A DNA stretch of 64,000 nt, from positions 310,001 through 374,000 of the forward strand of contig NZ_FUYS01000003.1 in assembly GCF_900168055.1 (NCBI RefSeq). Direction: 5' to 3'. The DNA comes from Parapedobacter luteus. Its GTDB lineage: Bacteria > Bacteroidota > Bacteroidia > Sphingobacteriales > Sphingobacteriaceae. The translations under genes and the position numbers were made by a program. The notes beneath the pieces are model-generated. The model saw nothing but the letters and a program-made list of their open reading frames with translations, was not told where the DNA came from and searched no databases. Positions 1-9,652 of this stretch are shown here, piece by piece. Within the stretch, counting starts at the first letter, position 1. Every line of letters starts with the position of its first letter.

Positions 1-23
1 GCCGCCGACTGGCACAAAATCCG

Positions 24-31
24 TATCTTTG
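24..31 (+). promoter_or_regulatory. -7 box TATCTTTG directly before the HAD gene
   Basis: TATCTTTG matches the Bacteroidota -7 consensus TAnnTTTG in all fixed positions. It ends only 4 nt before the ATG at 36, so transcription should begin at or next to the start codon. The -33 position falls at the very left edge of the window (bases 1-4, gccg) and does not match TTTG. Confidence 0.5.
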
Positions 32-35
32 CGCC

Positions 36-737
36 ATGGGCATCAAGAACAAAAAGGATATTTTCTTTGATTTAGACCACACCCTCTGGGACTTTGAAAA
101 AAATGCTGAAGAGACCTTACTGGAATTGTTTGACACCTATCGTTTCAGTGCGTTCGGTTTCGGATCTGCTGAGTTATTTATCGAAACCTACAATCGAAAC
201 AATCACCGGCTCTGGGCAAGCTATCATCATGGCAAGATAACCAAAGCTGAACTCCGGGAAGCCCGTTTCGCCGACACATTCAGCGAATTGGGCGTAGACC
301 CCCGTTTATTTCCGAAAGCCTTCGAAACCGATTACCTGCGGCTATGCCCGCAAAAAACCAACCTTTTCCCCCACGTTCATGAAACCCTGGGATATTTGCA
401 GGAGAAATACACCTTACATCTTATCTCAAATGGCTTTGGCGATGCCGCGGAGACGAAAGTGACGAAGTGCAATTTGAAAAAGTACTTCACGACCATCGTG
501 ATCTCTGAAACAGTAGGTGTCCACAAGCCTCATCCCCAAATCTTCCATTATGCTGTTGCTAATGCCAAGACAGCGATTCCCCAGAGTGTGATGATTGGCG
601 ATAGTCTCGATGCGGACATCCGGGGCGCGCTAAATGTCGGTATGGATGCGATATTTTTTAATCCCAAGAAAAATGAGGTACCAACAGACGTCAAACAGAG
701 CATAACCACATTGGACGAATTGAAAGCCCTTCTCTGA
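36..737 (+). CDS. HAD-superfamily phosphatase, YjjG-like (noncanonical pyrimidine nucleotidase family)
   Basis: Cytoplasmic HAD hydrolase of 233 residues. Motif I is FFDLDHTLW with nucleophile Asp12 and acid/base Asp14. Motif II is LISNG with Ser131. Motif III Lys164 lies in GVHKPHP, and motif IV is GDSLDAD (189-194). A helical cap of about residues 20-105 fits subfamily IA. Within that group the length and the N-terminal DHTLWDF stretch resemble YjjG, which dephosphorylates pyrimidine 5'-nucleotides including abnormal ones. The exact substrate is inferred; other IA phosphatases are possible. ATG at 36 is the only sensible start because motif I begins nine residues later. It converges with the receptor gene on the other strand. 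Confidence 0.8.
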   Translation: MGIKNKKDIFFDLDHTLWDFEKNAEETLLELFDTYRFSAFGFGSAELFIETYNRNNHRLWASYHHGKITKAELREARFADTFSELGVDPRLFPKAFETDYLRLCPQKTNLFPHVHETLGYLQEKYTLHLISNGFGDAAETKVTKCNLKKYFTTIVISETVGVHKPHPQIFHYAVANAKTAIPQSVMIGDSLDADIRGALNVGMDAIFFNPKKNEVPTDVKQSITTLDELKALL

Positions 738-761
738 TTTTCCGCAAACTTCCGCTGCAGA

Positions 762-3242
762 TTAGAACTGCTCACCGCCCCCATTGAAGTCCTCATCCAT
801 TCCACGATTCCGACGACGGTCCTCACGTTCAAAATCCTGCCTTCCAAATCGGTAGTTGATTGAGACCATAAACATGCGCCGCATCCAGCGGTTCTCGAAA
901 TAGCGGTAAAACTGGTGGGTCTGCGTGTATCCCCCCCATCTCCGCTGGTTAAACAGATCGCGTACATTGAACATCACACTCGCTTTCCGGTCCAAAACAT
1001 CCCACCGGACACCGGCATCTACCACAAACTGCTCGATGCCTTTTCCTTGTGCCATAACTCTCGGCGCTTGGTATTCCGCGCGCGCCTGGGCCGACAGGCC
1101 GGGCATAACCCGGTAATTCGCTGTGACATTGGCATTCCAGTTGAAACCCTCTGCCGGCGCAATATTGAATGCCTCACTGCCGTGGAATCGGGTATGGAAA
1201 AAATTGGCATTAAACATAGCGTCGACCTTCTTACTGAAATCAACCCTCGAAATTAATTCCAAACCGGCTGCTTCGTTACGGCTGATATTTTGCCACTGAG
1301 AGAATGTGACGCCGTCCATTCCTTCGACTGTTGTAATAATCGGCTGTACCACATCGTTCATTCGCCGATAATAAGCGGAAGACGTAAACGTCACGGCGTC
1401 CCAGAATTTGGCGTAGCTCAATTCAAAGGAATGAATATCTTCCGGCAACAGATTAGGGTTACCCTGCCGGATATTCATGGGGTCAGACACGTCGATAAAC
1501 GGATTGACCTGCCAACCACGGGGCCTGTTGACCCTTCTCGTATAACTCGCCTGCAACTGGTTGCCTTCACCGAACTCCTGGGTCAGGAATATACTGGGAT
1601 ACACCCGAAAATAGTCCAGCCGTCCGGTAGCTGTCCGGTCCGATGGCGGCACATCCGGATCAAACGAAAGGTATTCCGTATTCAAATAAGCCTGTTCTGC
1701 ACGAAGCCCCGCTTGGACGCCCAATTTTTCGGTGAGCTTACGCTGATAATTAGCATATAACGCATGTACAATGCTTTCCATACTGAAATCATTGCTAATG
1801 TCGTAGTCGGGGAGCATCGTGCCTTGTCCTACATCAAGGTATTCTGACCGCTGCGTATCTTCAGACCTTCTGATAATCGAACGATAGCCCGCTTCGAATT
1901 TGTTTTCGTCACCTAATGGACGCACATAATCCAGTTGCAGGTTAAGGTTTCTGCCGTCTTCACCGGTGTTATTCACCCTCAGATCTTGCGCTGTCGACGG
2001 ATCGGTAAACGTTTGGTCAAATACGTTTACGCCTTCTTCACTATCGCGCCCGAAAGCCACATTGGCCACCAGCTCCTCGCCTTCTCGGGCAAACCCATGC
2101 TTCAAATCAAAATTGAGGTCAAATCCGAGGTCATCTTCATCTTGTCGCGAAAACCGGTTACTCGTGCCGGTCAACTCGGGATGGCCGAAATACGAATAAA
2201 ACATATCTTCATTACGGTTATTCCCCCGAAGGCTCAAGTTTCCGGAAAAACCAGCCATTGTCTTCTCGGTGATGTAATAGTCGGCCCCCAACCGGACACT
2301 GTGATTCAGCCCCAGTCGCCTGCTTTCGGTCGAATTTTCCGTCAAGCTGTTGTTGGAAAACTGCCGGGTACTGTTTAATCCGTCGCCTACGTTGTTACGG
2401 CGGTTAAAGTTATAGCTGCCGAAATAATTGAATTTTTCGTTCCGCAGATTCAGGTTAAACCCTGCATTATAATTGTCATATGACCCTGCCGAAGCGTTTA
2501 CTCCCCCATTGAATCCAGCCCTTGCTTCTTTTTTCAACACAATATTAATGATACCCGACTGGCCCTCCGCGTCGTATCGCGATGACGGGTTCGTTACCAC
2601 TTCAATACGCTCTATGGAGTTGGCGGGCATGGCTTGCAAGAGCTGTGTTATATCGCTTCCTGCCATGGCAGATTCCCGTCCGTCGATCAAAATTCGCACA
2701 CTACTTGACCCCCGTAGGCTCACACTTCCATCGACATCGACCTGCAAAGATGGCACATTAGCAAGCAAATCCGATGCTGTCCCGCCTACGCTGATAGTAC
2801 TCTGGGCCACGTTGAATATTTTCCGGTCGATGCCCAATTCCATGGCAGCAGGAGTCCCCTGCACCACGACTTCTTCCAATAATTCACCCGAAGGTTTTAA
2901 CAAGATGTTCCCCAGGTTAATGTCCTTCCCCGTTTCAACGACGATGTTTTCTTTCAGGTAATCCTCGTATCCTACATAGGTGATTCGTACGGCATACCGG
3001 CCGGGAGGCACATCAGCAAACTGAACTTTGCCATCATCCACCGTCTGCATGCCTTTCACATACGCTTTCGATTCCTGTCTCAATAACGCCGCACTTGCAA
3101 ACCCTACCGGCTCGTTAGACGTACTATCCACCACGACAGCAGTTATAACCGAATTTTTCTCCTGAGCTATCACGGCCCAAGGCCAAGCAAAAATTGCCAA
3201 TAGAACGATATACCTATTCCTTATTTTAAACGCCAAATCCAT
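762..3242 (-). CDS. TonB-dependent-receptor-like outer-membrane beta-barrel protein (OMP_b-brl_3 type)
   Basis: A protein of 826 residues starting at ATG 3242; a further-upstream start would only add 33 residues before a clear signal peptide (hydrophobic stretch YIVLLAIFAWPWAVIAQ). After it come a carboxypeptidase-regulatory-like beta-sandwich (about 25-110), a plug with an LLEEVVVQGT segment and the sequence SSVRILIDGRES, and a long C-terminal barrel. This arrangement is typical of the Bacteroidota 'outer membrane beta-barrel family protein' group, thought to act as TonB-linked receptors or peptide/cofactor importers. No SusD gene follows, so it is not a glycan SusCD pair. Ligand unknown. 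It may be monocistronic, since clpS upstream has its own promoter and a 148-nt gap separates them. Confidence 0.85.
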   Translation of the reverse strand: MDLAFKIRNRYIVLLAIFAWPWAVIAQEKNSVITAVVVDSTSNEPVGFASAALLRQESKAYVKGMQTVDDGKVQFADVPPGRYAVRITYVGYEDYLKENIVVETGKDINLGNILLKPSGELLEEVVVQGTPAAMELGIDRKIFNVAQSTISVGGTASDLLANVPSLQVDVDGSVSLRGSSSVRILIDGRESAMAGSDITQLLQAMPANSIERIEVVTNPSSRYDAEGQSGIINIVLKKEARAGFNGGVNASAGSYDNYNAGFNLNLRNEKFNYFGSYNFNRRNNVGDGLNSTRQFSNNSLTENSTESRRLGLNHSVRLGADYYITEKTMAGFSGNLSLRGNNRNEDMFYSYFGHPELTGTSNRFSRQDEDDLGFDLNFDLKHGFAREGEELVANVAFGRDSEEGVNVFDQTFTDPSTAQDLRVNNTGEDGRNLNLQLDYVRPLGDENKFEAGYRSIIRRSEDTQRSEYLDVGQGTMLPDYDISNDFSMESIVHALYANYQRKLTEKLGVQAGLRAEQAYLNTEYLSFDPDVPPSDRTATGRLDYFRVYPSIFLTQEFGEGNQLQASYTRRVNRPRGWQVNPFIDVSDPMNIRQGNPNLLPEDIHSFELSYAKFWDAVTFTSSAYYRRMNDVVQPIITTVEGMDGVTFSQWQNISRNEAAGLELISRVDFSKKVDAMFNANFFHTRFHGSEAFNIAPAEGFNWNANVTANYRVMPGLSAQARAEYQAPRVMAQGKGIEQFVVDAGVRWDVLDRKASVMFNVRDLFNQRRWGGYTQTHQFYRYFENRWMRRMFMVSINYRFGRQDFEREDRRRNRGMDEDFNGGGEQF

Positions 3243-3252
3243 CTGTTCGTAC

Positions 3253-3282
3253 AATATAGTATCTGAATAATATAGTATCTGA
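3253..3282. repeat. 14-bp direct repeat, 16-bp period, upstream of the receptor gene
   Basis: AATATAGTATCTGA occurs at 3253-3266 and again at 3269-3282. The pair sits 11 nt upstream of the receptor start codon (3242, minus strand), inside its probable leader or promoter. Confidence 0.6.
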
Positions 3283-3390
3283 GGAATTACCGCTGCAAAG
3301 ATTGTGCTTTTATCGAAACGATATGGATATGGTAACCGCATTATTACAGCTCTGGAGCTGCTTCACCTACATTGTTACCTAATGGGGCGT

Positions 3391-3672
3391 TTATTCGATA
3401 CTAACGGTTAACCCCTCTGACTTGAGTATTTTTCGATACACATCAACCTCCGTATACGTACCTTCGAGCACGGCACATTTACCTTCGGTGTGTACCTTCC
3501 AGGCGATTTTTTCGGCCTCTGCCTCGGTATATTGCAGGTGTTTCACCAGGCAATTGATTACATGGTCAAATGTATTGGTATCATCATTCCAAAGGATGAG
3601 CCGATGGGTGGGCGAGATAGCGGCCAACACCTCGTCAAGCGTATAGGTTTCTTCTTGCGTTTCGACCGTCAT
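3391..3672 (-). CDS. clpS: ATP-dependent Clp protease adaptor ClpS
   Basis: A 93-residue protein with the ClpS core: RLILWNDDTNTFDHVINCL matches the N-degron-binding region (the conserved N-D-D/N-x-x-T-x-x-x-V pattern), followed by AEKIAWKVHTEGKC and a final beta-strand ending VDVYRKILKSEGL. ClpS binds the ClpA or ClpC N-domain and delivers proteins with bulky hydrophobic N-termini to ClpAP/ClpCP. The start is ATG 3672; upstream frame codons have only a TTG at 3708 and would add an unlikely hydrophobic stretch. The -7 box lies 5 nt before this ATG. No Clp ATPase gene is nearby. Confidence 0.93.
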   Translation of the reverse strand: MTVETQEETYTLDEVLAAISPTHRLILWNDDTNTFDHVINCLVKHLQYTEAEAEKIAWKVHTEGKCAVLEGTYTEVDVYRKILKSEGLTVSIE

Positions 3673-3677
3673 GACTG

Positions 3678-3709
3678 CAAACTTAGCTAAACTTGCATAT
3701 AAAAGCAAG
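3678..3709 (-). promoter_or_regulatory. clpS promoter (CTTG-N20-TAAGTTTG)
   Basis: On the minus strand a full -7 box TAAGTTTG (3685-3678) lies 20 nt downstream of CTTG (3709-3706), close to the -33 TTTG consensus. Only 5 nt separate the -7 box from the clpS ATG, so the transcript would have almost no 5' leader. Confidence 0.6.
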
Positions 3710-3818
3710 TTATCGATCGCTCATCTGCCAGGAAGACAGGCCTGACAGCTGAAATTACGTCTTTTCTAAAAATTTCCGTACAATTGCGTTAGGTAAGTTT
3801 AAAACGAAGGCGTGATTT

Positions 3819-4865
3819 ATGTACCAGTCAAGAATAGCCGGCACGGGATATTATGTCCCCCAACAGGTTTACACCAATCAGGATTTAACCCGTTTCATGG
3901 ATACAAGCGACGAATGGATACAAGAGCGCACAGGCATCAAGGAACGCCGCTTTGCCGACCGTTTCAACGAAACCACCACCACAATGGCCATCGAGGCGGC
4001 TAATATAGCCATCAAACGTGCGGGCACCACCGCGCAGGAAATCGATTTTATTGTATTTGCCACATTGAGCCCCGACTACTACTTCCCCGGTTGCGGCGTA
4101 CTGCTACAGCGTGAAATGGGTATGCGCGAGATCGGCGCATTGGATGTAAGGAATCAATGTTCAGGATTTGTATATGCCTTGTCTGTAGCGGATCAATTCA
4201 TCAAGACAGGCATGTACAAAAACGTGCTTGTCGTGGGGAGTGAGAAACATTCATTTGCCATGGATTTCCATACCCGCAGCCGCAATATTTCGGTCATTTT
4301 TGGGGATGGTGCCGGTGCAGTGGTACTGCAACCTACTCAAGAACGTGGCAAAGGTATTTTAAGTACGCATTTACACAGTGATGGCAGTGAGGCCGAGCTC
4401 CTGGCTATGTATTATCCCGGTGCTCATGCCAATAAGTGGATAAGCGGCAAGCCGCCGTTTCCAAATCAGGAACTTGGCGGGCTTTTCCTCACCACGGAGC
4501 AATTGGAGAGCGGAGCAGCGCTACCTTACATGGATGGACCCGCTGTATTTAAGAAAGCAGTGGTTAAGTTTCCAGCGGTAATAAAAGAAGCCTTGGCCGC
4601 CAATAACCTATCGGAAAAAGATATTGATCTACTCATACCCCATCAGGCCAACCTCCGCATCAGCCAGCATATACAAGGGCAATTGGGGTTGCGTGATGAT
4701 CAGGTTTTCAACAATATTCAACGATACGGCAACACAACGGCGGCCTCAATACCTATTGCGCTATGCGAGGCTTGGGAGACCGGAAAAATCAAGGAACATG
4801 ATTTGGTATGCCTTGCTGCTTTCGGATCAGGGTTCACCTGGGCAAGTGCACTGATTAGGTGGTGA
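3819..4865 (+). CDS. fabH: 3-oxoacyl-[acyl-carrier-protein] synthase III (KAS III)
   Basis: A 348-residue thiolase-fold enzyme with the complete KAS III triad: Cys114 in NQCSGF, His275 in IPHQAN and Asn305 in YGNTTAAS. It condenses acyl-CoA with malonyl-ACP to start fatty-acid synthesis; in this phylum branched starter units are usual. It is about 20-30 residues longer than E. coli FabH because of an insert around 205-245, rich in Lys, Pro and Gly, before the second half. No plsX, rpmF or acpP is adjacent, so it stands outside the usual fab cluster and could be a paralogue of the housekeeping FabH. It converges with the dehydratase gene, leaving 13 nt. Confidence 0.88.
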   Translation: MYQSRIAGTGYYVPQQVYTNQDLTRFMDTSDEWIQERTGIKERRFADRFNETTTTMAIEAANIAIKRAGTTAQEIDFIVFATLSPDYYFPGCGVLLQREMGMREIGALDVRNQCSGFVYALSVADQFIKTGMYKNVLVVGSEKHSFAMDFHTRSRNISVIFGDGAGAVVLQPTQERGKGILSTHLHSDGSEAELLAMYYPGAHANKWISGKPPFPNQELGGLFLTTEQLESGAALPYMDGPAVFKKAVVKFPAVIKEALAANNLSEKDIDLLIPHQANLRISQHIQGQLGLRDDQVFNNIQRYGNTTAASIPIALCEAWETGKIKEHDLVCLAAFGSGFTWASALIRW

Positions 4866-4878
4866 TTATCCAACGTAG

Positions 4879-6819
4879 TTATCCTACCGAATCCAAGGCT
4901 TCAAACGGTGAATTTTTACTAACAAACTCGGGAACTATCTCTTTCATCTTTCGAACGACACCGCTGCTGTTCTTTCGCTCATTTATTGAGATCAGTTCGT
5001 AAATTACACGTTTAGCCCGTTCGTAGTCCATCGGATTGACACGAGCTATGTGTATTTTATCATGGTGAGTTGGCAGTACTTTCTCTCCGTCATTTAACAG
5101 CTCTTCATACAGTTTCTCGCCGCTACGCAAACCGGTATAAATGATCTCAATGTCTTTATCGGGTTTCAATCCAGCGAGTTGAATCATCTTCCGGGCCAGG
5201 TCGACAATCTTCACCGGTTTGCCCATATCAAACACATAGATTTCTCCACCGTTGCCCATGGTACCCGCTTCCAATACCAATTGGACGGCTTCCGGTATGG
5301 TCATAAAATACCGGGTAATGTCCGGATGTGTTACGGTGATTGGCCCCCCTTTTTCGATTTGCGCCCGGAACCGTGGAATGACCGACCCATTTGAGCCCAA
5401 TACATTTCCAAAACGGGTGGTGATAAACCGTGTTCCTTTTACTGTTTTGGTTGTTCCGGTAGCCGTGTCTACCAATTGAAGCGACTGTTCCCTATCCAAA
5501 CTTTGCGTGTAAATCTCTGCAATCCGTTTGGACGCCCCCATTACATTGGTTGGATTGACCGCCTTATCTGTAGAAATCATCACAAACTTCTTCACGCCAA
5601 AAAGAACGGCCAGATCAGCGACATTCTTTGTCCCACCTACGTTGGTGCTGACGGCCTCCCCAGGATTCCGTTCCATCATCGGCACATGTTTATACGCCGC
5701 TGCATGGTACACCAATTCAGGCCGATAGTCGTTGAATATCTGATGCATGCGTTCCAGGTTGCGGATATCCGCTATGGCAACAACCACATTACTCGACGGA
5801 AATTTCTCCTCGATCTCCAACTGTATGTCATGCATAGCCGATTCGGCTTGATCACAAAGGATAAGCATCTGCGGCTCGTAGCGTAATACCTGGCGAACGA
5901 TCTCCGACCCAATGGAACCAGCAGCACCGGTAATCAAAATGCGCTTGCCACATAAATCATCGCAAACTTTATCATTATTTATCCGTATAGGCGCCCGCTG
6001 GAGAAGGTCTTCTATGCGCAGATTCTTTATCTGTTGCAATCGCAGTCTGCCCGATATCCATTCTGACGCAGGAGGTACCGTCAATACCTTGATACCCAAT
6101 CGCAAACAACGTTCTACAATGACCTTTTTATCCCTACTGCCCAAGTGGTCCTTTACAAAAATCATCTGGTCAATGGCATACCGGTCTTTCAACGCTGCCA
6201 GATCCTTTACATGATAAACCCGCTTCCGTTCGATATAGCTATTTAATTTGCTTCTATTCGTATCGATAAAACCGATAATAATAAATTTCGACTCCGTACT
6301 GTTCTCCAGCGCTTGTTTAGCCATAATCGCATTCTGATCAGCACCGTAAATCAGCACCCTCACGGTGTCTACGTCACGCACTTTCCGCATCAGCATAAAG
6401 TAAATGCTCTTCACCGTAATACGCAGCATAATCAGAAAAGAGGTGGCGATAAAGAAATTAATCAACAAGACCAGCCCTAATTGGCTGTCTTTAATATTCC
6501 ACAACGTTGCAAGGATTAAATAGGCGACGATCACATACGTCACAGAAGTGATCAGCATGGCGGAGAAAATCTTGAGCATATCCCGCGTATCCGAGTAACG
6601 GATCAGGCCCGTGTGTATCCGCATAAGGAAAAATACCGGTAAAGCCAGGCCGCTATAAACCGCCGTATGGACGAAGAAATGCCCCCGGGTAATGTCATGG
6701 AAATTAAATTGCTTAGCAATAAGATAAGACAGCGTGAATGACCATGTTAAAACCAAAAGATCCAGCAATAATATTGCCCAACGAGGTACGGTTTTGAAGC
6801 GAAGTATAAGTTCTTTCAT
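4879..6819 (-). CDS. Membrane-bound nucleotide-sugar 4,6-dehydratase, CapD/FlaA1/WbpM long type
   Basis: A 646-residue protein. The N-terminus carries four or five membrane helices (WAILLLDLLVLTWSF onward, to about residue 150), then a Rossmann-like CoA-binding domain (about 160-270), then an extended SDR domain with the NAD motif GAAGSIGSE. The active site reads STDKAVNPTNVMGASK: Met replaces the usual Tyr of YxxxK, as in WbpM/PglF/FlaA1 dehydratases. These convert UDP-GlcNAc to a 4-keto-6-deoxy sugar at the inner membrane for O-antigen, capsule or glycoprotein glycans. Start chosen at ATG 6819, next to the first helix; an upstream in-frame start would add 12 residues. No glycosyltransferase gene adjoins it in this window. 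Confidence 0.88.
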   Translation of the reverse strand: MKELILRFKTVPRWAILLLDLLVLTWSFTLSYLIAKQFNFHDITRGHFFVHTAVYSGLALPVFFLMRIHTGLIRYSDTRDMLKIFSAMLITSVTYVIVAYLILATLWNIKDSQLGLVLLINFFIATSFLIMLRITVKSIYFMLMRKVRDVDTVRVLIYGADQNAIMAKQALENSTESKFIIIGFIDTNRSKLNSYIERKRVYHVKDLAALKDRYAIDQMIFVKDHLGSRDKKVIVERCLRLGIKVLTVPPASEWISGRLRLQQIKNLRIEDLLQRAPIRINNDKVCDDLCGKRILITGAAGSIGSEIVRQVLRYEPQMLILCDQAESAMHDIQLEIEEKFPSSNVVVAIADIRNLERMHQIFNDYRPELVYHAAAYKHVPMMERNPGEAVSTNVGGTKNVADLAVLFGVKKFVMISTDKAVNPTNVMGASKRIAEIYTQSLDREQSLQLVDTATGTTKTVKGTRFITTRFGNVLGSNGSVIPRFRAQIEKGGPITVTHPDITRYFMTIPEAVQLVLEAGTMGNGGEIYVFDMGKPVKIVDLARKMIQLAGLKPDKDIEIIYTGLRSGEKLYEELLNDGEKVLPTHHDKIHIARVNPMDYERAKRVIYELISINERKNSSGVVRKMKEIVPEFVSKNSPFEALDSVG

Positions 6820-7002
6820 GTAAGCTTGATAATTGTAGCCGCTCCCACCCTTCACTCATTGCAACGAGTGTAATCTACCTTTTGCTACAACATGTGTACA
6901 ACAATAGCAAATTATTAACCTCAAAAGCCCCCATCACCTATCCTGCTACTCGCTCAATAACCTTGCCAAAGGGTATGTTGGCCACTTTCAGGATTAATAA
7001 CA

Positions 7003-7010
7003 CAAAAGTA
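7003..7010 (-). promoter_or_regulatory. Possible -7 box (TACTTTTG) for the dehydratase gene
   Basis: TACTTTTG on the minus strand matches TAnnTTTG. No good -33 TTTG lies at 19-21 nt; the nearest TTTG is only 14 nt upstream. It would give a leader of about 180 nt. Confidence 0.3.
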
Positions 7011-7070
7011 TGCGAATTGTTTATCAAAACATATACCCAATAATAGGTATTCTTCATTCGCCAAAAAAAC

Positions 7071-7094
7071 AAAAAGGGCACAAGTGCCCTTTTT
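7071..7094 (-). terminator. Rho-independent terminator of the atp operon
   Basis: AAAAAGGGCA / TGCCCTTTTT form a 10-bp stem with loop CAAG. On the minus strand it lies 20 nt after the atpG stop and is followed by a long T-rich run. The symmetric A/T arms could also stop plus-strand transcripts. Confidence 0.85.
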
Positions 7095-7114
7095 ATCAAA
7101 CGTTGTATGATCGA

Positions 7115-7999
7115 CTATCCATTGGACAGCGCGGCTGCTCCGCTCACAATCTCGGTGAGTTCAGTCGTAATAGCAGCCTGACGCGCTTGATTATAGGATA
7201 ATTTAAGCGACTTCAACAATTCGCCTGCATTGTCTGTCGCCTTATCCATCGCGGTCATCCGTGCCCCATGTTCAGAAGCATGCGAATCCAATATCGCTTT
7301 ATAAAGCTGTACTTTTATCGCTTTCGGTATCAATTCCTCGATTATCTCGCGCTTAGATGGCTCAATGATATAATCCGCTTCCACCGTTGGCTTGTCCGAT
7401 GCTACCGTAGCCGGCAACAGCGGCAACAGTTGTTCGGTTGTTAGGATTTGGACAGCCGCATTTTTAAACCGGTTATATACCAATTCAACCCTGTCGTATT
7501 CGCCGTCCACAAACCCTTTCATGATGGTTTCAGCGATCGTTGAGGTGTTTTCGAAATTCAGCGCGGCAAACAAATCATTGTGGTCGCCTATAACCTGATA
7601 TTTACGTTTCTGGTAGTAGTCCTGTGCCCGTTTACCGATAGCGATAATGCGCACATTACCCGCCTGCAGTTGCTCCCTATAACGTTCGGCAATCAACTGG
7701 TTCGCAGTTTTGATGGCATTCGTATTGAACGCACCCGCTAATCCCCTGTTGGAAGCGATGACAACTACCAGCACCCTATTTGGCTTACGATCCACCGTGT
7801 AGGGAGAAGTTCCGCCTTCCACACTGGCAGATACGTTGACCAGAATCTCCCGCAACTTCTCCGCATAAGGACGTAACTGCACAATGGCATTGGTTGCCCG
7901 CTTCAGCTTCGCTGCGGAGACCATTTTCATAGCCTTCGTAATTTGCTGTGTAGAAGTGACCGATGTAATTCGGTTTCGTACTTCCTTTAAATTTGCCAT
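7115..7999 (-). CDS. atpG: F1Fo ATP synthase subunit gamma
   Basis: A 294-residue central-stalk subunit. The N-terminal coiled coil begins with NLKEVRNRITSV and STQQITKAMKMVSAAKLKRA; the C-terminal helix ends with KLSYNQARQAAITTELTEIVSGAAAL. Both are diagnostic of gamma. It rotates inside alpha3beta3 and couples Fo rotation to ATP synthesis. It is the last gene of the cluster and lies 57 nt after atpA. The spacer (8000-8056) is AT-rich and has no gene. AtpD and AtpC are not adjacent and must be encoded elsewhere. Confidence 0.97.
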   Translation of the reverse strand: MANLKEVRNRITSVTSTQQITKAMKMVSAAKLKRATNAIVQLRPYAEKLREILVNVSASVEGGTSPYTVDRKPNRVLVVVIASNRGLAGAFNTNAIKTANQLIAERYREQLQAGNVRIIAIGKRAQDYYQKRKYQVIGDHNDLFAALNFENTSTIAETIMKGFVDGEYDRVELVYNRFKNAAVQILTTEQLLPLLPATVASDKPTVEADYIIEPSKREIIEELIPKAIKVQLYKAILDSHASEHGARMTAMDKATDNAGELLKSLKLSYNQARQAAITTELTEIVSGAAALSNG

Positions 8000-8056
8000 A
8001 TCTACTTTTAGATTTTAGATCTACGACTTCAAATTGAATCGCAAATCGTAAACTCG

Positions 8057-9631
8057 CTAATATTTACCGGCCAATTCTTTAGCCACGGTTTCTAATACAC
8101 CAGTAAGCTCATCCGTAAATTTACCTTCCTTAAGTGCTTTCAGCACTTCCGGGTGGCGCAGCTCCAACTGCTGGAGGTATTCGGCTTCAAACGCTTTCAC
8201 CTTGTCCACCGGGACATTTCGAAACAGTCCTTTTGTACCGGCATAGATGATGGCCACCTGCTTTTCTACGGGCACGGGCGAAAATTGTCCTTGTTTCAGG
8301 ATTTCCACATTACGTACGCCCTTATCCAATACTGCCTTCGTCGCCGCGTCAAGATCCGAACCGAACTTAGCGAATGCTTCCAGTTCGCGGTACTGCGCTT
8401 GGTCAAGCTTCAATGTACCGGCTACTTTCTTCATGGACTTGATTTGGGCATTACCACCTACACGTGATACCGAGATGCCGACGTTAATCGCTGGGCGAAC
8501 ACCTGCGTTAAACAAGTTAGACTCCAGGAAAATCTGCCCGTCTGTGATGGATATCACGTTGGTAGGAATATACGCCGACACGTCACCCGCCTGGGTCTCG
8601 ATGATAGGAAGCGCCGTGAGTGAGCCTCCTCCCTTGACCAACGGCCGGATGGCGTCAGGCAAATCGTTCATCTGCCTTGCGATGTCATCCGAAGCATTAA
8701 TTTTTGCCGCACGTTCCAAAAGCCGGCTATGCAGGTAAAATACGTCACCGGGATATGCTTCCCGGCCCGGCGGACGGCGGAGCAGCAACGAAACCTCGCG
8801 GTAAGCGACCGCTTGCTTCGACAAATCATCATAGATAATCAGTGCTGGACGCCCCGTATCACGGAAAAATTCACCGATGGCCGCCCCGGCCATGGGTGCA
8901 TAGAACTGCATCGGCGCAGGATCAGCAGCCGAAGCGGAGACCACAATCGTGTAGGGCATTGCACCATGTTCCTCCAAGGTGCGCACGATGTTTGCTACCG
9001 TTGAATTCTTCTGACCAACAGCTACATAAATGCAATATACCGGCTCACCTGCATCGTAAAATTCTTTCTGATTGATGATGGTATCGATACACACCGCTGT
9101 TTTTCCAGTTTGGCGGTCACCAATAACCAACTCCCGCTGGCCACGGCCGATTGGAATCATCGCGTCAATCGCCTTAATACCGGTTTGTAGCGGCTCATTT
9201 ACCGGCTGGCGGAAAATAACCCCCGGAGCTTTGCGCTCGATAGGCATTTCGTAGGTCTCGCCAAGGATGGGGCCTTTGCCATCTATTGGTTGTCCCAACG
9301 TATTTACCACACGGCCCAACATACCCTCCCCTACCTTGATGGAGGCGATACGGCGGGTACGTTTGATAGTATCTCCTTCTTTGATCTCATCTGACTGGCC
9401 AAGCAATACGACACCCACGTTGTCCTCTTCAAGATTCAACACTATGCCTTGCAAGCCATTCTCAAATTCAACCAGCTCGCCAGACTGGACTTTCGTTAAA
9501 CCATATATCCGTGCTATACCGTCGCCAATCTGCAATACGGTACCCACTTCTTCAAGCTCGGCTTCTGATTTGAAGCCCGACAGCTGTTCTCTTAAAATTG
9601 CCGATACTTCATCGGGTCTTACCTCTATCAT
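8057..9631 (-). CDS. atpA: F1Fo ATP synthase subunit alpha
   Basis: A 524-residue F1 subunit carrying the non-catalytic nucleotide site. Walker A GDRQTGKT is at 171-178, and the family signature [14 protein letters not shown] is near residue 380. The N-terminal beta-barrel starts with [16 protein letters not shown]. Length is standard for Bacteroidota alpha. It is separated by 21 nt from atpH and 57 nt from atpG. Confidence 0.98.
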   Translation of the reverse strand: MIEVRPDEVSAILREQLSGFKSEAELEEVGTVLQIGDGIARIYGLTKVQSGELVEFENGLQGIVLNLEEDNVGVVLLGQSDEIKEGDTIKRTRRIASIKVGEGMLGRVVNTLGQPIDGKGPILGETYEMPIERKAPGVIFRQPVNEPLQTGIKAIDAMIPIGRGQRELVIGDRQTGKTAVCIDTIINQKEFYDAGEPVYCIYVAVGQKNSTVANIVRTLEEHGAMPYTIVVSASAADPAPMQFYAPMAGAAIGEFFRDTGRPALIIYDDLSKQAVAYREVSLLLRRPPGREAYPGDVFYLHSRLLERAAKINASDDIARQMNDLPDAIRPLVKGGGSLTALPIIETQAGDVSAYIPTNVISITDGQIFLESNLFNAGVRPAINVGISVSRVGGNAQIKSMKKVAGTLKLDQAQYRELEAFAKFGSDLDAATKAVLDKGVRNVEILKQGQFSPVPVEKQVAIIYAGTKGLFRNVPVDKVKAFEAEYLQQLELRHPEVLKALKEGKFTDELTGVLETVAKELAGKY

Positions 9632-9652
9632 TTCTGTCTTATTAGGGGTTTC

